Source: Emticicia soli
GTDB taxonomy: Bacteria; Bacteroidota; Bacteroidia; Cytophagales; Spirosomataceae
DNA: 64,000 bases
Direction: 5' to 3'
NCBI RefSeq assembly: GCF_037860775.1
Contig: NZ_JBBEWC010000005.1
Location: 372,001 to 436,000 of the forward strand
Shown: positions 22,895-31,668 of the stretch, piece by piece
Numbering within the stretch: position 1 is the stretch's first letter
Layout of the letters: the number at the start of each line of letters is the position of its first letter
Made by a program: the position numbers and the translations under genes
Notes under the pieces: generated by a model
What the model saw: the letters and a program-made list of their open reading frames with translations, nothing else
Told to the model about the DNA's origin: nothing
Databases searched by the model: none

Positions 22895-24115
22895 ATGAAC
22901 GTTCACGAGTATCAAGGTAAAGAAATACTAAGCCGTTATGGTGTACGAATCCAACGTGGGATAGTTGCCGAAACTCCGGAGCAGGCAGTGGCTGCTTACA
23001 AGCAAATTGCAGAAATGACCAATTCTAAATTTGCTGTAGTTAAATCACAAATACATGCAGGTGGACGTGGAAAAGGTAAAATTGTCGGTACCGAACAACG
23101 TGGTGTACAATTAGCTAAGTCTGCTGAAGATGTAGAGCGTATTTCTACTAACCTTTTAGGAAATGTATTGGTAACGCTTCAAACAGGCGCAGAGGGCAAA
23201 ACTGTTAACAAGGTTCTTGTTGCAGAAGATGCTTACTACCCTGGTGACAGCGAGCCTAAAGAATATTATATGGGTATTTTGCTTGACCGTGCAAAAGCTT
23301 GCAATGTAATTATGGCCTCTACAGAAGGTGGTATGGACATTGAAGAAGTAGCTGAGCATAGCCCGGAAAAAATCATCAAAGAGTGGATCGACCCACGTGT
23401 TGGTTTACAGGCGTTTCAAGCACGCAAAATTGCTGATAAATTAGGTTTAACAGGCGAAGCCAACAAAGAAATGGTGAAGTTTGTAGGCTCTCTATACAAA
23501 GCCTATGTTGAGTCTGATTCATCAATGTTTGAAATCAACCCGGTTTTAAAAACATCAGATAACAAGATTCTTGCTGTTGATGCAAAAGTAAACCTTGATG
23601 ACAACGCATTGTATCGCCACCCTGATTTGTCGCCAATGCGTGATAAATTAGAAGAAGATCCATTAGAAGTTGAAGCATCAGAAAGCGACCTTAACTATGT
23701 AAAACTTGACGGTAACGTTGGTTGTATGGTAAATGGTGCTGGTTTGGCTATGGCTACTATGGACATCATCAAGTTGTCAGGTGGTGAGCCTGCTAACTTC
23801 CTTGACGTAGGTGGTGGAGCAAATGCTAAAACGGTAGAGGCTGGTTTCAGAATTATCTTGAAAGACCCGAACGTGAAAGCTATCTTGATTAATATCTTTG
23901 GTGGTATTGTACGTTGCGACCGTGTAGCAACAGGTGTTGTTGAGGCTTATAAAGCTATCGGCGAAATTCCTGTGCCTATCATTGTTCGTTTACAAGGAAC
24001 AAACGCTGCCGAAGGTGCGAAAATCATCAACGATTCAGGCTTGAAAGTATTCTCAGCTATCTTGTTGAAAGAAGCTGCCGAATTAGTAGAAAAAGTATTG
24101 CAAGAGAATGCTTAA
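22895..24115 (+). CDS. sucC: Succinyl-CoA synthetase beta subunit
   Basis: A 406-residue ATP-grasp subunit of succinyl-CoA synthetase, the TCA step that makes ATP or GTP from succinyl-CoA. The start MNVHEYQGKEILSRYGV is typical, with HAGGRGKGK near residue 53, the EINPVL strand, and the C-terminal half with FLDVGGGAN, NIFGGIVRCD and GTNAAEGA. The alpha subunit sucD is not next to it, which is common in Bacteroidota. The upstream TAATTTAG (near 22854-22861) is one mismatch from TAnnTTTG. A terminator follows. Confidence 0.95.
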   Translation: MNVHEYQGKEILSRYGVRIQRGIVAETPEQAVAAYKQIAEMTNSKFAVVKSQIHAGGRGKGKIVGTEQRGVQLAKSAEDVERISTNLLGNVLVTLQTGAEGKTVNKVLVAEDAYYPGDSEPKEYYMGILLDRAKACNVIMASTEGGMDIEEVAEHSPEKIIKEWIDPRVGLQAFQARKIADKLGLTGEANKEMVKFVGSLYKAYVESDSSMFEINPVLKTSDNKILAVDAKVNLDDNALYRHPDLSPMRDKLEEDPLEVEASESDLNYVKLDGNVGCMVNGAGLAMATMDIIKLSGGEPANFLDVGGGANAKTVEAGFRIILKDPNVKAILINIFGGIVRCDRVATGVVEAYKAIGEIPVPIIVRLQGTNAAEGAKIINDSGLKVFSAILLKEAAELVEKVLQENA

Positions 24116-24136
24116 TTCTATATAGCTTATCAAAAA

Positions 24137-24170
24137 CAAAAAAGGAGATGCGAAAGCACCTCCTTTTTTG
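24137..24170 (+). terminator. Rho-independent terminator after sucC
   Basis: CAAAAAAGGAG (24137-24147) pairs with CTCCTTTTTTG (24160-24170). Its loop contains an inner TGC/GCA stem closed by GAAA. It ends where repeat copy C begins. Confidence 0.85.
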
Positions 24171-24301
24171 TTGTCTTGAACTGTGATTTAACTGATTGAA
24201 TTGATTTACCTGATTCATTTTATCACTTTAGGATGATTAAATCATTCGTTGTATTAAATCAACGTAATCATAAAAATCAGGTAAATCAAAGTTCAAGACG
24301 A
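24171..24301. repeat. Long inverted-repeat element, copy C
   Basis: Arms at 24171-24197 and 24275-24301 match at 24 of 27 positions, so this copy is more diverged than A and B. Like copy B it has a second TGATTTACCTGATT unit beside the left arm. The right arm ends 8 bp from the stop of the minus-strand HMA gene, and the left end abuts the sucC terminator. Confidence 0.75.
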
Positions 24302-24308
24302 CTTAAAA

Positions 24309-24656
24309 TCAGTCCTTATGTGGAGCGGCTGTTTTTTGACAGCAGTCTGGCAATGCATCGTGCGATTTTTGGTCGGCTACTACTTCATCGGCATCGTAGC
24401 CGATTTTCGAAATAGCTTTTTTGATTTTTTCAGGGCTCGTTTTCTTAGGGTTATACTTAACCGTTACCACCTTGTCGTCGAGGTTAAGAGTTGAGCCTAC
24501 AATGCCTTTGCTTACGCCTAAGTCACGTTCGATACGTTTTTTGCACATGCCACAAACCGCCGAAGTTTTAATTTTTACTTCTGCCGTAGGAGGGTCTTCT
24601 GTTGCAAAACCGTTGAAAACAATGGCGAAAAACAGGATAAATAAGAGATTTTTCAT
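24309..24656 (-). CDS. Secreted heavy-metal-associated (HMA) domain protein
   Basis: The 115-residue product has a signal peptide (residues 1-18, ending GFA) and one HMA domain with the metal-binding pair Cys35-x-x-Cys38 (AVCGMCKKR), then a typical ferredoxin-like fold ending KISKIGYDADE. A Cys-Cys pair and His lie in the tail (DCCQK; PHKD). As the last gene of the minus-strand copper cluster it is probably a periplasmic Cu(I) carrier. The next upstream gene ends 29 bp away, so co-transcription is likely. Confidence 0.85.
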   Translation of the reverse strand: MKNLLFILFFAIVFNGFATEDPPTAEVKIKTSAVCGMCKKRIERDLGVSKGIVGSTLNLDDKVVTVKYNPKKTSPEKIKKAISKIGYDADEVVADQKSHDALPDCCQKTAAPHKD

Positions 24657-24685
24657 TTTGTGTATTGTTTGGTTATATAAAACTA

Positions 24686-25720
24686 TTATTCTTTTAAAAC
24701 AATTCCATTTGGGTTAAGGCCCACAGGTATATCCATAGTTTTTTGGTGCGATGCCGTATTTATGACTGATACCGTATGCCCCATCTGATTGGCCACATAA
24801 GCCGTTTTTTCATCTTTCGAAAACTTAATGGCATGGGCATCGTTGCCTGTTTCAATGCTTGCTTTCAATACCCATTTATTTGCTTTGCGCTCAAAATAAG
24901 CCACTTTATTTTCTCCGGCCTGGCATATCCACAACTCGTTCAGCGTTTTATTGTAGGCAATCTGGCCGGGTTTAAAATCTAAATCAAGTAACTCGTCTAC
25001 GTTCAGCGTTTCGGGGTCAACAATGTTTACTGTCTTCAGATTTTTATTTTCTACGTAAATTTTACCGTCACTCACTGCCCATACATTTGTAGGGAAGGGG
25101 TCAACTTTGATAAATTTCTCTGCTTTTTTCAATTTGGTGTTTACGGCCAGAATAAAGCTACTTTCGTTGAGTGCCACAAAAGCATAATTCCCGTTCTGAG
25201 AGAAAACTACTTCTGTGGGGTCGGCACCTAAGAAAATCACCTCTTTTTGTGCACCTGTTTCGGCATCAAACACAAACATTTCGCCCGAGTGGCTGGTAGA
25301 TGCTGACCAGAGTTCTTTGTTATCTGGCGAAAACGCTGCATTGAAATTAACCCAATTGAGCGCCACTTTATACAATTGTTTACCATTCTGAGCATCAAGT
25401 ACTACAATACCGCCTTTTTTATCGGTTGCCTGGTGTAGTAAATCATGGTTTTGTGTAAAATCGAATTCAGGCAAGGCCACAGATAATTTTTTACCATCAG
25501 GCGACAACTCAATGTGATGAGGGAAACGCCCCAAATCGGTGAGTTGTATCATTTTCTTTACTTTTTTTTCGTTTAGGTCAATGACAGAAATCGTATTGCT
25601 TCCGCCGTTTACGACATAAGCCGCCGGAAAATCAATGTTTTCGGATTGAACTTGTTGTTTGTCTTTGCATGAAACAACTGATAGAAATAAGAAATGACAA
25701 ATTATCAGGTAAATCTTCAT
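24686..25720 (-). CDS. YVTN/YncE-type beta-propeller lipoprotein
   Basis: The 344-residue protein starts with a lipoprotein signal (Cys18 in SVVSCKDK). The rest is repeated beta-propeller blades with the YVTN look: AAYVVNGGSNTISVIDL, GGIVVLDAQNG, GEMFVFDAETG and AYVANQMGHTVSVINT. Such proteins sit on the envelope and act as binding scaffolds; in this cluster a role in copper handling or in helping the TonB receptor is an inference. It follows the receptor gene by 63 bp on the same strand. Confidence 0.85.
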   Translation of the reverse strand: MKIYLIICHFLFLSVVSCKDKQQVQSENIDFPAAYVVNGGSNTISVIDLNEKKVKKMIQLTDLGRFPHHIELSPDGKKLSVALPEFDFTQNHDLLHQATDKKGGIVVLDAQNGKQLYKVALNWVNFNAAFSPDNKELWSASTSHSGEMFVFDAETGAQKEVIFLGADPTEVVFSQNGNYAFVALNESSFILAVNTKLKKAEKFIKVDPFPTNVWAVSDGKIYVENKNLKTVNIVDPETLNVDELLDLDFKPGQIAYNKTLNELWICQAGENKVAYFERKANKWVLKASIETGNDAHAIKFSKDEKTAYVANQMGHTVSVINTASHQKTMDIPVGLNPNGIVLKE

Positions 25721-25783
25721 AATTCAAATGTTGCGTTTTTATTTTTGTAACGCTAAACCATCGGGTATGGTATCGATCTTGCT

Positions 25784-28015
25784 TTAAATTATACCGCCTA
25801 ATTTATATCTTGTACCGAAATAAATAATGCGGCCAACTACCGGCCCCCAGGCGCTACCGCCATCAAATCTTGACCCAAAAGGTGTTTCTGGTGTTACAAT
25901 CGGGTCTTTTTGTGTGAAATTATTAAGGTTTTCGCCACCTATGTATAAATCCCAACGACGGAACGAACGAGACACCTGCGCATTGATATTCACGAAGGCC
26001 GGAGCATAGCTAATAGGCATACTTTCGTAGCTTGTGTGCTGGTAGTTAGGTGATAGATTCGGAATACGACGAGTACCGTTGTATTGTAAGGTAAAATCAA
26101 ACTTCCATTTGTCATAAGGTAAGGCATAGCCTACATTAAACAGAACACGGTCTCGAGGTATAAACATCTTTTTAAGGGTAATTGCTTGATTATAAGGCTT
26201 GCCCAAGGTTTGCCAAACATCGGTGTAACGGTAAGCCACTTTAAATTCAAGACGATTGATAGGAACAAGGTTCAACTCAATTTGCGCCGAATTGGCATGG
26301 TTACCTTTGTTGCCCGAATTATAGAAATACAAAAACTGCGGGTGCTCGGTATCGGCTATAAGCTGATTTACAAAATTGGTATGGTATAAATCTACAATCA
26401 GGTTTGACTTTCCAAAATGTTTTGTATAACTAATACCAAAATTCCAGGCAATTTCGGGTTTGATTCTGTCCAGAAATCTTACTGTTCTTGAACTTACCAG
26501 ATTCCCGAAATACTCGGCAAATGGGTTTGCTGTTCTGAAACCTTTTCCGGCCGACACACGTAGTGCGTTATCGTTATTGATATTATACAATACGTGGACG
26601 CGTGGTGTAAATATAGTGCCATAAAGGTTATGGAAGTCGGTTCTTGCTCCGGCTACAGCCGTAATCTTGTCTAAATATTTATAAGTGTATTCAAAAAAAG
26701 CACCTGGCACTATCTCGGTTCGGGTCATTAATGTATCAGCGAATCTTTCGTTGAAATCGTCATACAAGAAACTAGCCCCTGTTTTATAGGTATGGTTGGT
26801 ATTACCGATAATATCCTGATAAATCAGATTCCCGTAAAGTGTATTTTCACGACCATTATAAGGGCGGAATCCAAATTGTGATTTTGAATCATGGATTATC
26901 CCATTCACAATCAAGCCAAGCCCTCTGTATGGTTTTGTTGGGAACAATTTAGCAGTTTTAGAGAAAAACTCAACTCTATTGGTGGTATTAGTAAAACGAT
27001 AAATGATGTTATCGAGTGCCAAAGGATTTTTGGTAATTTGCCCACCCAGACGGGTATCGTACAAATACTTAACCCCAAATTGTGCCATCATTTTATCAGA
27101 CTCATATTTCCAACGATTGATAAAGTTAGCCTGTGTGTATTTAGGCAGGTCGTAGAAATTATCGTTGTTTTTATCAATCTCACTTTGCATAGTAGAACCA
27201 TGCGTAAGAAAACCTACCGACCAGCGTGGTTTACCATTTTTACGTGATAATATTTTAGCCAGATTCAGGTTTACTTCTCCACGGCCTAAACTGTTTACAT
27301 AGGTGTTCAGATATACCCTTTCTGATATATCAGGCTTTTGTAGTTCTACATTTATTTGTCCGGTCATTGATTCATAACCATTTATCACAGAGCCAGCACC
27401 TTTACCTACATCAATTGATTGCACCCATGTGCCCGGCACATAATTCAACCCGAAAGTGGTGGCTAATCCTCTTAATGAAGGTACATTTTCAACGTTCATT
27501 TGTACATAAGTGCCTGCCAAACCTAACAACTGAATTTGTTTGGCACCCGTTACAGCATCAGAATAACTAACAGATACCGAAGCATTGGTTTCAAAACTTT
27601 CTGACAAATTACAACAAGCTGCTTTTGCCAGTGCCTTAGCTGTAATGATTTCTGTCTGGTGTGGCGATAATCTGTCGATGGCCGTTGAGCCACTTTTCAC
27701 AACTATTTCCTGCAACTGGTTTTCTGATTTAAGGTAAACCTTTAGTTCTGTTTCGTTTGTTATCGCCAAAGTATCAGACTTAAACCCTACAAAGCTGATA
27801 ATTAATTGATTGGATTTTGTGCGGGGTATCGAAAACTTTCCTTCAATATCAGTCTGTGTGGCTACTTTCGTACCCAGCCAATGCACAGTAGCACCTATAA
27901 GTGCCTCATCTTTTCCGTTCGAATTATCTAATACAATACCCGTTACGTTTTGGGCAAAGCCAGATAATGAAGAAACCACCAGTATAAAACTAAATATGTA
28001 TTTTAAATGATTCAT
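25784..28015 (-). CDS. TonB-dependent receptor, probable copper-linked
   Basis: A 743-residue outer-membrane receptor. After the signal peptide (to about residue 21) comes a carboxypeptidase-like beta domain (about 24-100; GIVLDNSNGKDEALIGATV), then the plug (about 108-230) and a long beta-barrel ending in an aromatic-containing strand (IIYFGTRYKLGGII). The plug has a Cys134-Cys135 pair (KAACCNLSESF). Location between DUF3347, multicopper oxidase and HMA genes points to copper or a copper complex as cargo. The ATG at 28015 starts the signal peptide; the frame extends 16 codons upstream into the DUF3347 gap. Confidence 0.88.
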   Translation of the reverse strand: MNHLKYIFSFILVVSSLSGFAQNVTGIVLDNSNGKDEALIGATVHWLGTKVATQTDIEGKFSIPRTKSNQLIISFVGFKSDTLAITNETELKVYLKSENQLQEIVVKSGSTAIDRLSPHQTEIITAKALAKAACCNLSESFETNASVSVSYSDAVTGAKQIQLLGLAGTYVQMNVENVPSLRGLATTFGLNYVPGTWVQSIDVGKGAGSVINGYESMTGQINVELQKPDISERVYLNTYVNSLGRGEVNLNLAKILSRKNGKPRWSVGFLTHGSTMQSEIDKNNDNFYDLPKYTQANFINRWKYESDKMMAQFGVKYLYDTRLGGQITKNPLALDNIIYRFTNTTNRVEFFSKTAKLFPTKPYRGLGLIVNGIIHDSKSQFGFRPYNGRENTLYGNLIYQDIIGNTNHTYKTGASFLYDDFNERFADTLMTRTEIVPGAFFEYTYKYLDKITAVAGARTDFHNLYGTIFTPRVHVLYNINNDNALRVSAGKGFRTANPFAEYFGNLVSSRTVRFLDRIKPEIAWNFGISYTKHFGKSNLIVDLYHTNFVNQLIADTEHPQFLYFYNSGNKGNHANSAQIELNLVPINRLEFKVAYRYTDVWQTLGKPYNQAITLKKMFIPRDRVLFNVGYALPYDKWKFDFTLQYNGTRRIPNLSPNYQHTSYESMPISYAPAFVNINAQVSRSFRRWDLYIGGENLNNFTQKDPIVTPETPFGSRFDGGSAWGPVVGRIIYFGTRYKLGGII

Positions 28016-28023
28016 GCCTGCTC

Positions 28024-28542
28024 TTATTTGTTTTTCCCTAAAGTTTCTGTTACTTTTCCGCACGTCAGCATTTTATCGCCATAATATGGGTTTTTGATGG
28101 CCTTATCGTTGCTCAGCCAGCTTTTCTTCACCATTGGGCAATACTGCACATAGGCATCGCTCTGATTCCCTTTAAAAGCCTTTACTAGCAGCAGTACATT
28201 TGTCGAAAGACTACCGAAATGGTCTCTTTGGTGCTCGGCATCTTGTGTCTCGTTGATATGTTCAGCGTCGAAAGCTAATTTATCTTTCAAGGGTTTATAG
28301 AATTCTTTTTGTGCGGCAGTAAGTTTATTGGTATTAATCGCATTCAGTTTTGTTAGAAAGTCCGCTGCTTTGGTACTCGCCAACTTGCCATTTGTTGCTA
28401 CTAAGGCATCTTTTATATTGTAATAAGCTACAAGAACCTCGTTTGTTTGATTCACTACTTCGGCATCTGTTTTAGTTTGTGCAAACGTATTTGATGCGCC
28501 GAAAATGATAAATAGTAATGCGAATGTTTTTATGGTTTTCAT
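28024..28542 (-). CDS. DUF3347 copper-associated exported protein
   Basis: A 172-residue protein with a signal peptide (residues 1-21, ending NTFA) followed by a helical DUF3347 domain. The C-terminal signature YCPMVKKSWLSNDKAIKNPYYGDKMLTCG is present in part as CPM, W and the final Cys, which are likely metal ligands. DUF3347 domains are often fused to, or next to, CusB-type copper efflux proteins. Here the gene lies 8 bp upstream of the receptor and 25 bp after the multicopper oxidase, so it is a periplasmic part of the same operon. Confidence 0.85.
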   Translation of the reverse strand: MKTIKTFALLFIIFGASNTFAQTKTDAEVVNQTNEVLVAYYNIKDALVATNGKLASTKAADFLTKLNAINTNKLTAAQKEFYKPLKDKLAFDAEHINETQDAEHQRDHFGSLSTNVLLLVKAFKGNQSDAYVQYCPMVKKSWLSNDKAIKNPYYGDKMLTCGKVTETLGKNK

Positions 28543-28567
28543 AATGTTTGTTTTTTAAATTTTGTAA

Positions 28568-30835
28568 TTAATAATTGAGTGCTATTCCTGCGCCAAACCC
28601 CATATCGCTATCGTAATGTGTTGACAGTGCCATATATTTTGTAATGATATACCTAAAGCCCGCCATGTATTCTTTATCAGAGTTCACCATGAAATTCAGA
28701 CGTAGTCGACTTGTTATGGCTACATCTTCACGCATGAGCTGAAACCTCAGTTTGCCTTTAGAATCGATGCGAGCATCGGCTCTTATCAAGAGAGGTAACA
28801 TGTATTCTATACCAGCGCAAAATACTTGTCGGTTATCTTTAGTGTTTGCTTTGCCCGGTTCGCCGTTTACCATTCGGTAGCGCATATCCCAACCAACGTA
28901 TGGCATCAGAAATTGCATTTTACCAATGTATCGACCAAAGTGACTTTCTGACTCGTAGCCCATCATTTTATTGGTTCCTATCCTCCATTCGGTTTGTAGC
29001 CGATAGCGGGTATTGTTGAGCATAGCTTCACCGTCACTGCCATTGCTTTCTAAGCCAACATTAGCCATAAAATGCAAGGCTCTATCGTCTTTATAAATTT
29101 TTCTGATAGCCTTTTCAGGATTAGTAAGCACAACATTGGCAGGTATTCCGTCATTAGGTGCTGCATTCTCATAGCTGAAAATGCGACCCATACCGCTCAT
29201 CATGTGGTAAAGTATATGGCAATGGAAAAACCAGTCTCCGCTTTCGGTCGCTGCAAACTCTAGCGTATCGGTTTCCATGGGCATAATATCGAGCACATTT
29301 TTAAGCGGTGCGTAATCTCCTTGTCCGTTCAATACCCTGAAAAAATGCCCGTGTAAGTGCATCGGGTGGCGCATCATAGTATTGTTGGTCATTACTATTT
29401 TTACATTCTCGCCTTTTTTTATCAGAATCTTGTCAGTTTCCGAAACCGTTTTATTGTTAATGCTCCACACATATCGATTCATGTTGCCTGTCAACTCAAA
29501 ATGCAAAACCTTGGTTGGTGCATCGGGCAGATTTGTTTTTTCTGTTGCACGTAACATACCATAATTAAGTGTAACAATGTGTTCGAGTGCTTTCTCCGGT
29601 TCTTTTTTATGTTTATGCTCGGGTTGGCCGCTTATTTCAGGGTACATCACCATGTTCATATCCATTACCTGATTACTCATGTTCATGCCCATGTCGTCCA
29701 TGTCGCCATTCATTTTCATCATTCCGTTCATCATCATCATACCTTCAAAGTACTTCAATCGTGGTAGTGGCTTGGCATTTACTTTTACTCCATCACCTAA
29801 CCAAAGCGAGGCCGATTTTGTACGGTCTTCGGCAGTTGCCAGAAATTCAAAGCTTTTATTTTCCGGCAGCTGTACTATCACATCATAAGTTTCTGAAACG
29901 GCTATTATCATGCGGTCGACTTGCACCGGCTCAACATCTTTACCATCGTTGGCTACGACTTCCAGTTTTCCGCCAGCAAAATTCAACCAAAAATAAGTTG
30001 AAGCACTACCATTGATAATTCGGAGCTTTATTTTTTCGCCTGCCTTAAAGCCAGTTTGTGCTGTGCTGTCGTGTCCGTTGATAAAAAGTTTATCGTAATA
30101 CACATCGCTTACATCCATGGCCAGCATTCGCTTCCATTCGTTCACGAATTTGGTTTTTAAGTAACCCTCTTTTATTGCCTGACCATAATCTTGCGTACTT
30201 TTCTTCTTTATAGCATACCAATCGGTGGCATTGTGTAGTCTTCTATGAACTTCGGCTGGCTTTTCGTTAGTCCAATCACTTAGCACAATTGTATGTTCTT
30301 TCATGGCTGGCTCATTGCGCTTATGAATTATCAAAGCGCCATACATACCCGATTGCTCCTGAAGCTCGGTATGCGAATGATACCAATATGTGCCATTCTG
30401 CACGAGCGGAAACTTATAAATATGTGTTTGCCCTGCCTTAATAGGTGCCGTGGTCAGATACGGAACGCCATCGTATTGATTCGGTACAATTAGCCCATGC
30501 CAATGAATAGAAGTTTCCATTTTCATTAGATTATGTACATGAATCTCGGCAGTATCACCCTCGGTAAAATGTAAAGCTGGTGCAGGAATAGAACCGTTAA
30601 TAGCAATGGCTTTTCTGGCTTTTCCGGTATAGTTTACAAGCGTGTCGTTTACATAGAGATGATAAACCACCGTTTTACCTTCGGCAGTTTTAGCCGCCTC
30701 AGTTTTCTTCTCGACAGGCTTTATTGTTTTGGGTGCTTGTACCTGAGCCGGCTGATGGTGCTCGTGTTGTGCCGCAGCATTGATTGCCGACAGCACAAGC
30801 ACCATTGAAACTATATTTTGGATAAACATTTTCAT
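28568..30835 (-). CDS. CopA-like multicopper oxidase with Met-rich insert and barrel-like C-terminus
   Basis: A 755-residue periplasmic or envelope enzyme that likely oxidises Cu(I). Copper sites are visible: HWHG (His111, His113), WYHSH (His153, His155), HPMHLHGHFF (His490, His493, His495) and HCHILYHMMSGMG (His538-Cys539-His540, His544). A Met-rich stretch at residues 366-398 has about 15 Met, a Cu(I)-binding feature. Residues about 565-755 are not cupredoxin: they look like outer-membrane beta-strands (GWDMRYRMV; SRLRLNFMV; YMAGFRYII; ending FGAGIALNY), like CopB, suggesting a CopA-CopB fusion anchored in the outer membrane. Signal peptide residues 1-22. Confidence 0.9.
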   Translation of the reverse strand: MKMFIQNIVSMVLVLSAINAAAQHEHHQPAQVQAPKTIKPVEKKTEAAKTAEGKTVVYHLYVNDTLVNYTGKARKAIAINGSIPAPALHFTEGDTAEIHVHNLMKMETSIHWHGLIVPNQYDGVPYLTTAPIKAGQTHIYKFPLVQNGTYWYHSHTELQEQSGMYGALIIHKRNEPAMKEHTIVLSDWTNEKPAEVHRRLHNATDWYAIKKKSTQDYGQAIKEGYLKTKFVNEWKRMLAMDVSDVYYDKLFINGHDSTAQTGFKAGEKIKLRIINGSASTYFWLNFAGGKLEVVANDGKDVEPVQVDRMIIAVSETYDVIVQLPENKSFEFLATAEDRTKSASLWLGDGVKVNAKPLPRLKYFEGMMMMNGMMKMNGDMDDMGMNMSNQVMDMNMVMYPEISGQPEHKHKKEPEKALEHIVTLNYGMLRATEKTNLPDAPTKVLHFELTGNMNRYVWSINNKTVSETDKILIKKGENVKIVMTNNTMMRHPMHLHGHFFRVLNGQGDYAPLKNVLDIMPMETDTLEFAATESGDWFFHCHILYHMMSGMGRIFSYENAAPNDGIPANVVLTNPEKAIRKIYKDDRALHFMANVGLESNGSDGEAMLNNTRYRLQTEWRIGTNKMMGYESESHFGRYIGKMQFLMPYVGWDMRYRMVNGEPGKANTKDNRQVFCAGIEYMLPLLIRADARIDSKGKLRFQLMREDVAITSRLRLNFMVNSDKEYMAGFRYIITKYMALSTHYDSDMGFGAGIALNY

Positions 30836-30856
30836 GTTAGCTCTCTTAATCTCAGT

Positions 30857-31606
30857 TTACAGAATAAATAACATGGCAACAGCCATACCTACCATTAGTA
30901 AATCTTCAATAATCGTAACTGTGCTCATAGGCAAGTTAAACACTGCACCCAAACAAGCGCAACGGATTTTTTTCTTGTCTAACACGCTACGTATTACCCC
31001 AAGCGAACTAAAGCCCATGACAGCAATTGTTGCTATGTTGGTTGTAACGGGCTCAAAATTTGTTAGGTATGCAATACCAAGTACCAGTTCAATAAATGGA
31101 TACACATAACCATAAGCCGGCACTTTCATTGCCAGTAAATCATACATGGCATAGCTTTCGGCAAAGCCTTTTAGGTTTAAGAACTTAAAAAATGAGAAAA
31201 CCAGAAAGAAGCCTGCCATGAAATTGTTCATGAAATGCATACCGCTAAAATGCTCGGCTGCATAAATACCACCATGAAAGGCGCTTAAGATTGATACGCC
31301 GGTAATAAATGCAAAAATTAATAATAGTGGCTTGTAGGTAGCAAACCAGCTTCGGGGTGCTTCTTCTTCAAAAGCCACTGTGTGCACAGGCGTAACAGCT
31401 TTTTCGGTAATTGTATATTTTGGATACGGCTTTAGAGCTTCCTGAAATTTCGACGTAGCAATGTGCTTGTCCATTTCGATAGTAGCTGTATTGTTGGTTT
31501 TGTTAGGGATAACCGATTTTACACCTTCAACATTACCTAGCACGTGTTGAATCTTATATTCGCATGCCTCGCAGGTCATGCCTGTAACTTCGTATGTATG
31601 TGTCAT
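30857..31606 (-). CDS. HMA domain fused to a MauE/DoxX-like membrane protein
   Basis: The 249-residue protein begins with an HMA domain (residues about 3-68, Cys12-x-x-Cys15 in MTCEACEYK) and continues into four membrane helices (about 88-105, 120-145, 160-185, 220-248). The membrane half has the MauE-like features KFLNLKGFAESYAMYDL, VPAYGYVYPFIELVLGIAYL and a CACLGAVFNLPMSTVTIIEDL ending with a Cys-x-Cys pair. MauE-like proteins move electrons or thiols across the inner membrane. Here it may pass copper or reducing power to periplasmic partners. It lies 21 bp upstream of the multicopper oxidase. Confidence 0.85.
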   Translation of the reverse strand: MTHTYEVTGMTCEACEYKIQHVLGNVEGVKSVIPNKTNNTATIEMDKHIATSKFQEALKPYPKYTITEKAVTPVHTVAFEEEAPRSWFATYKPLLLIFAFITGVSILSAFHGGIYAAEHFSGMHFMNNFMAGFFLVFSFFKFLNLKGFAESYAMYDLLAMKVPAYGYVYPFIELVLGIAYLTNFEPVTTNIATIAVMGFSSLGVIRSVLDKKKIRCACLGAVFNLPMSTVTIIEDLLMVGMAVAMLFIL

Positions 31607-31668
31607 TGTTTTTTATTATTTAACGATACAAAGGTAGGAGGGGTGCTCCACCCGAGCGTTACAGAATT

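Noticed and set aside
9471..24301. CRISPR array built from the repeated TGATTTACCTGATT units
   Set aside because: Units are inverted arms of separate elements, not regularly spaced direct repeats, and no cas genes are present.
28016..28063. Longer N-terminus of the TonB receptor
   Set aside because: It would place 16 charged residues ahead of a normal signal peptide and overlap the end of the DUF3347 gene.
29587..30015. 142-codon plus-strand frame opposite the multicopper oxidase
   Set aside because: Antisense shadow of the Met/His-rich region of the oxidase, with no independent support.
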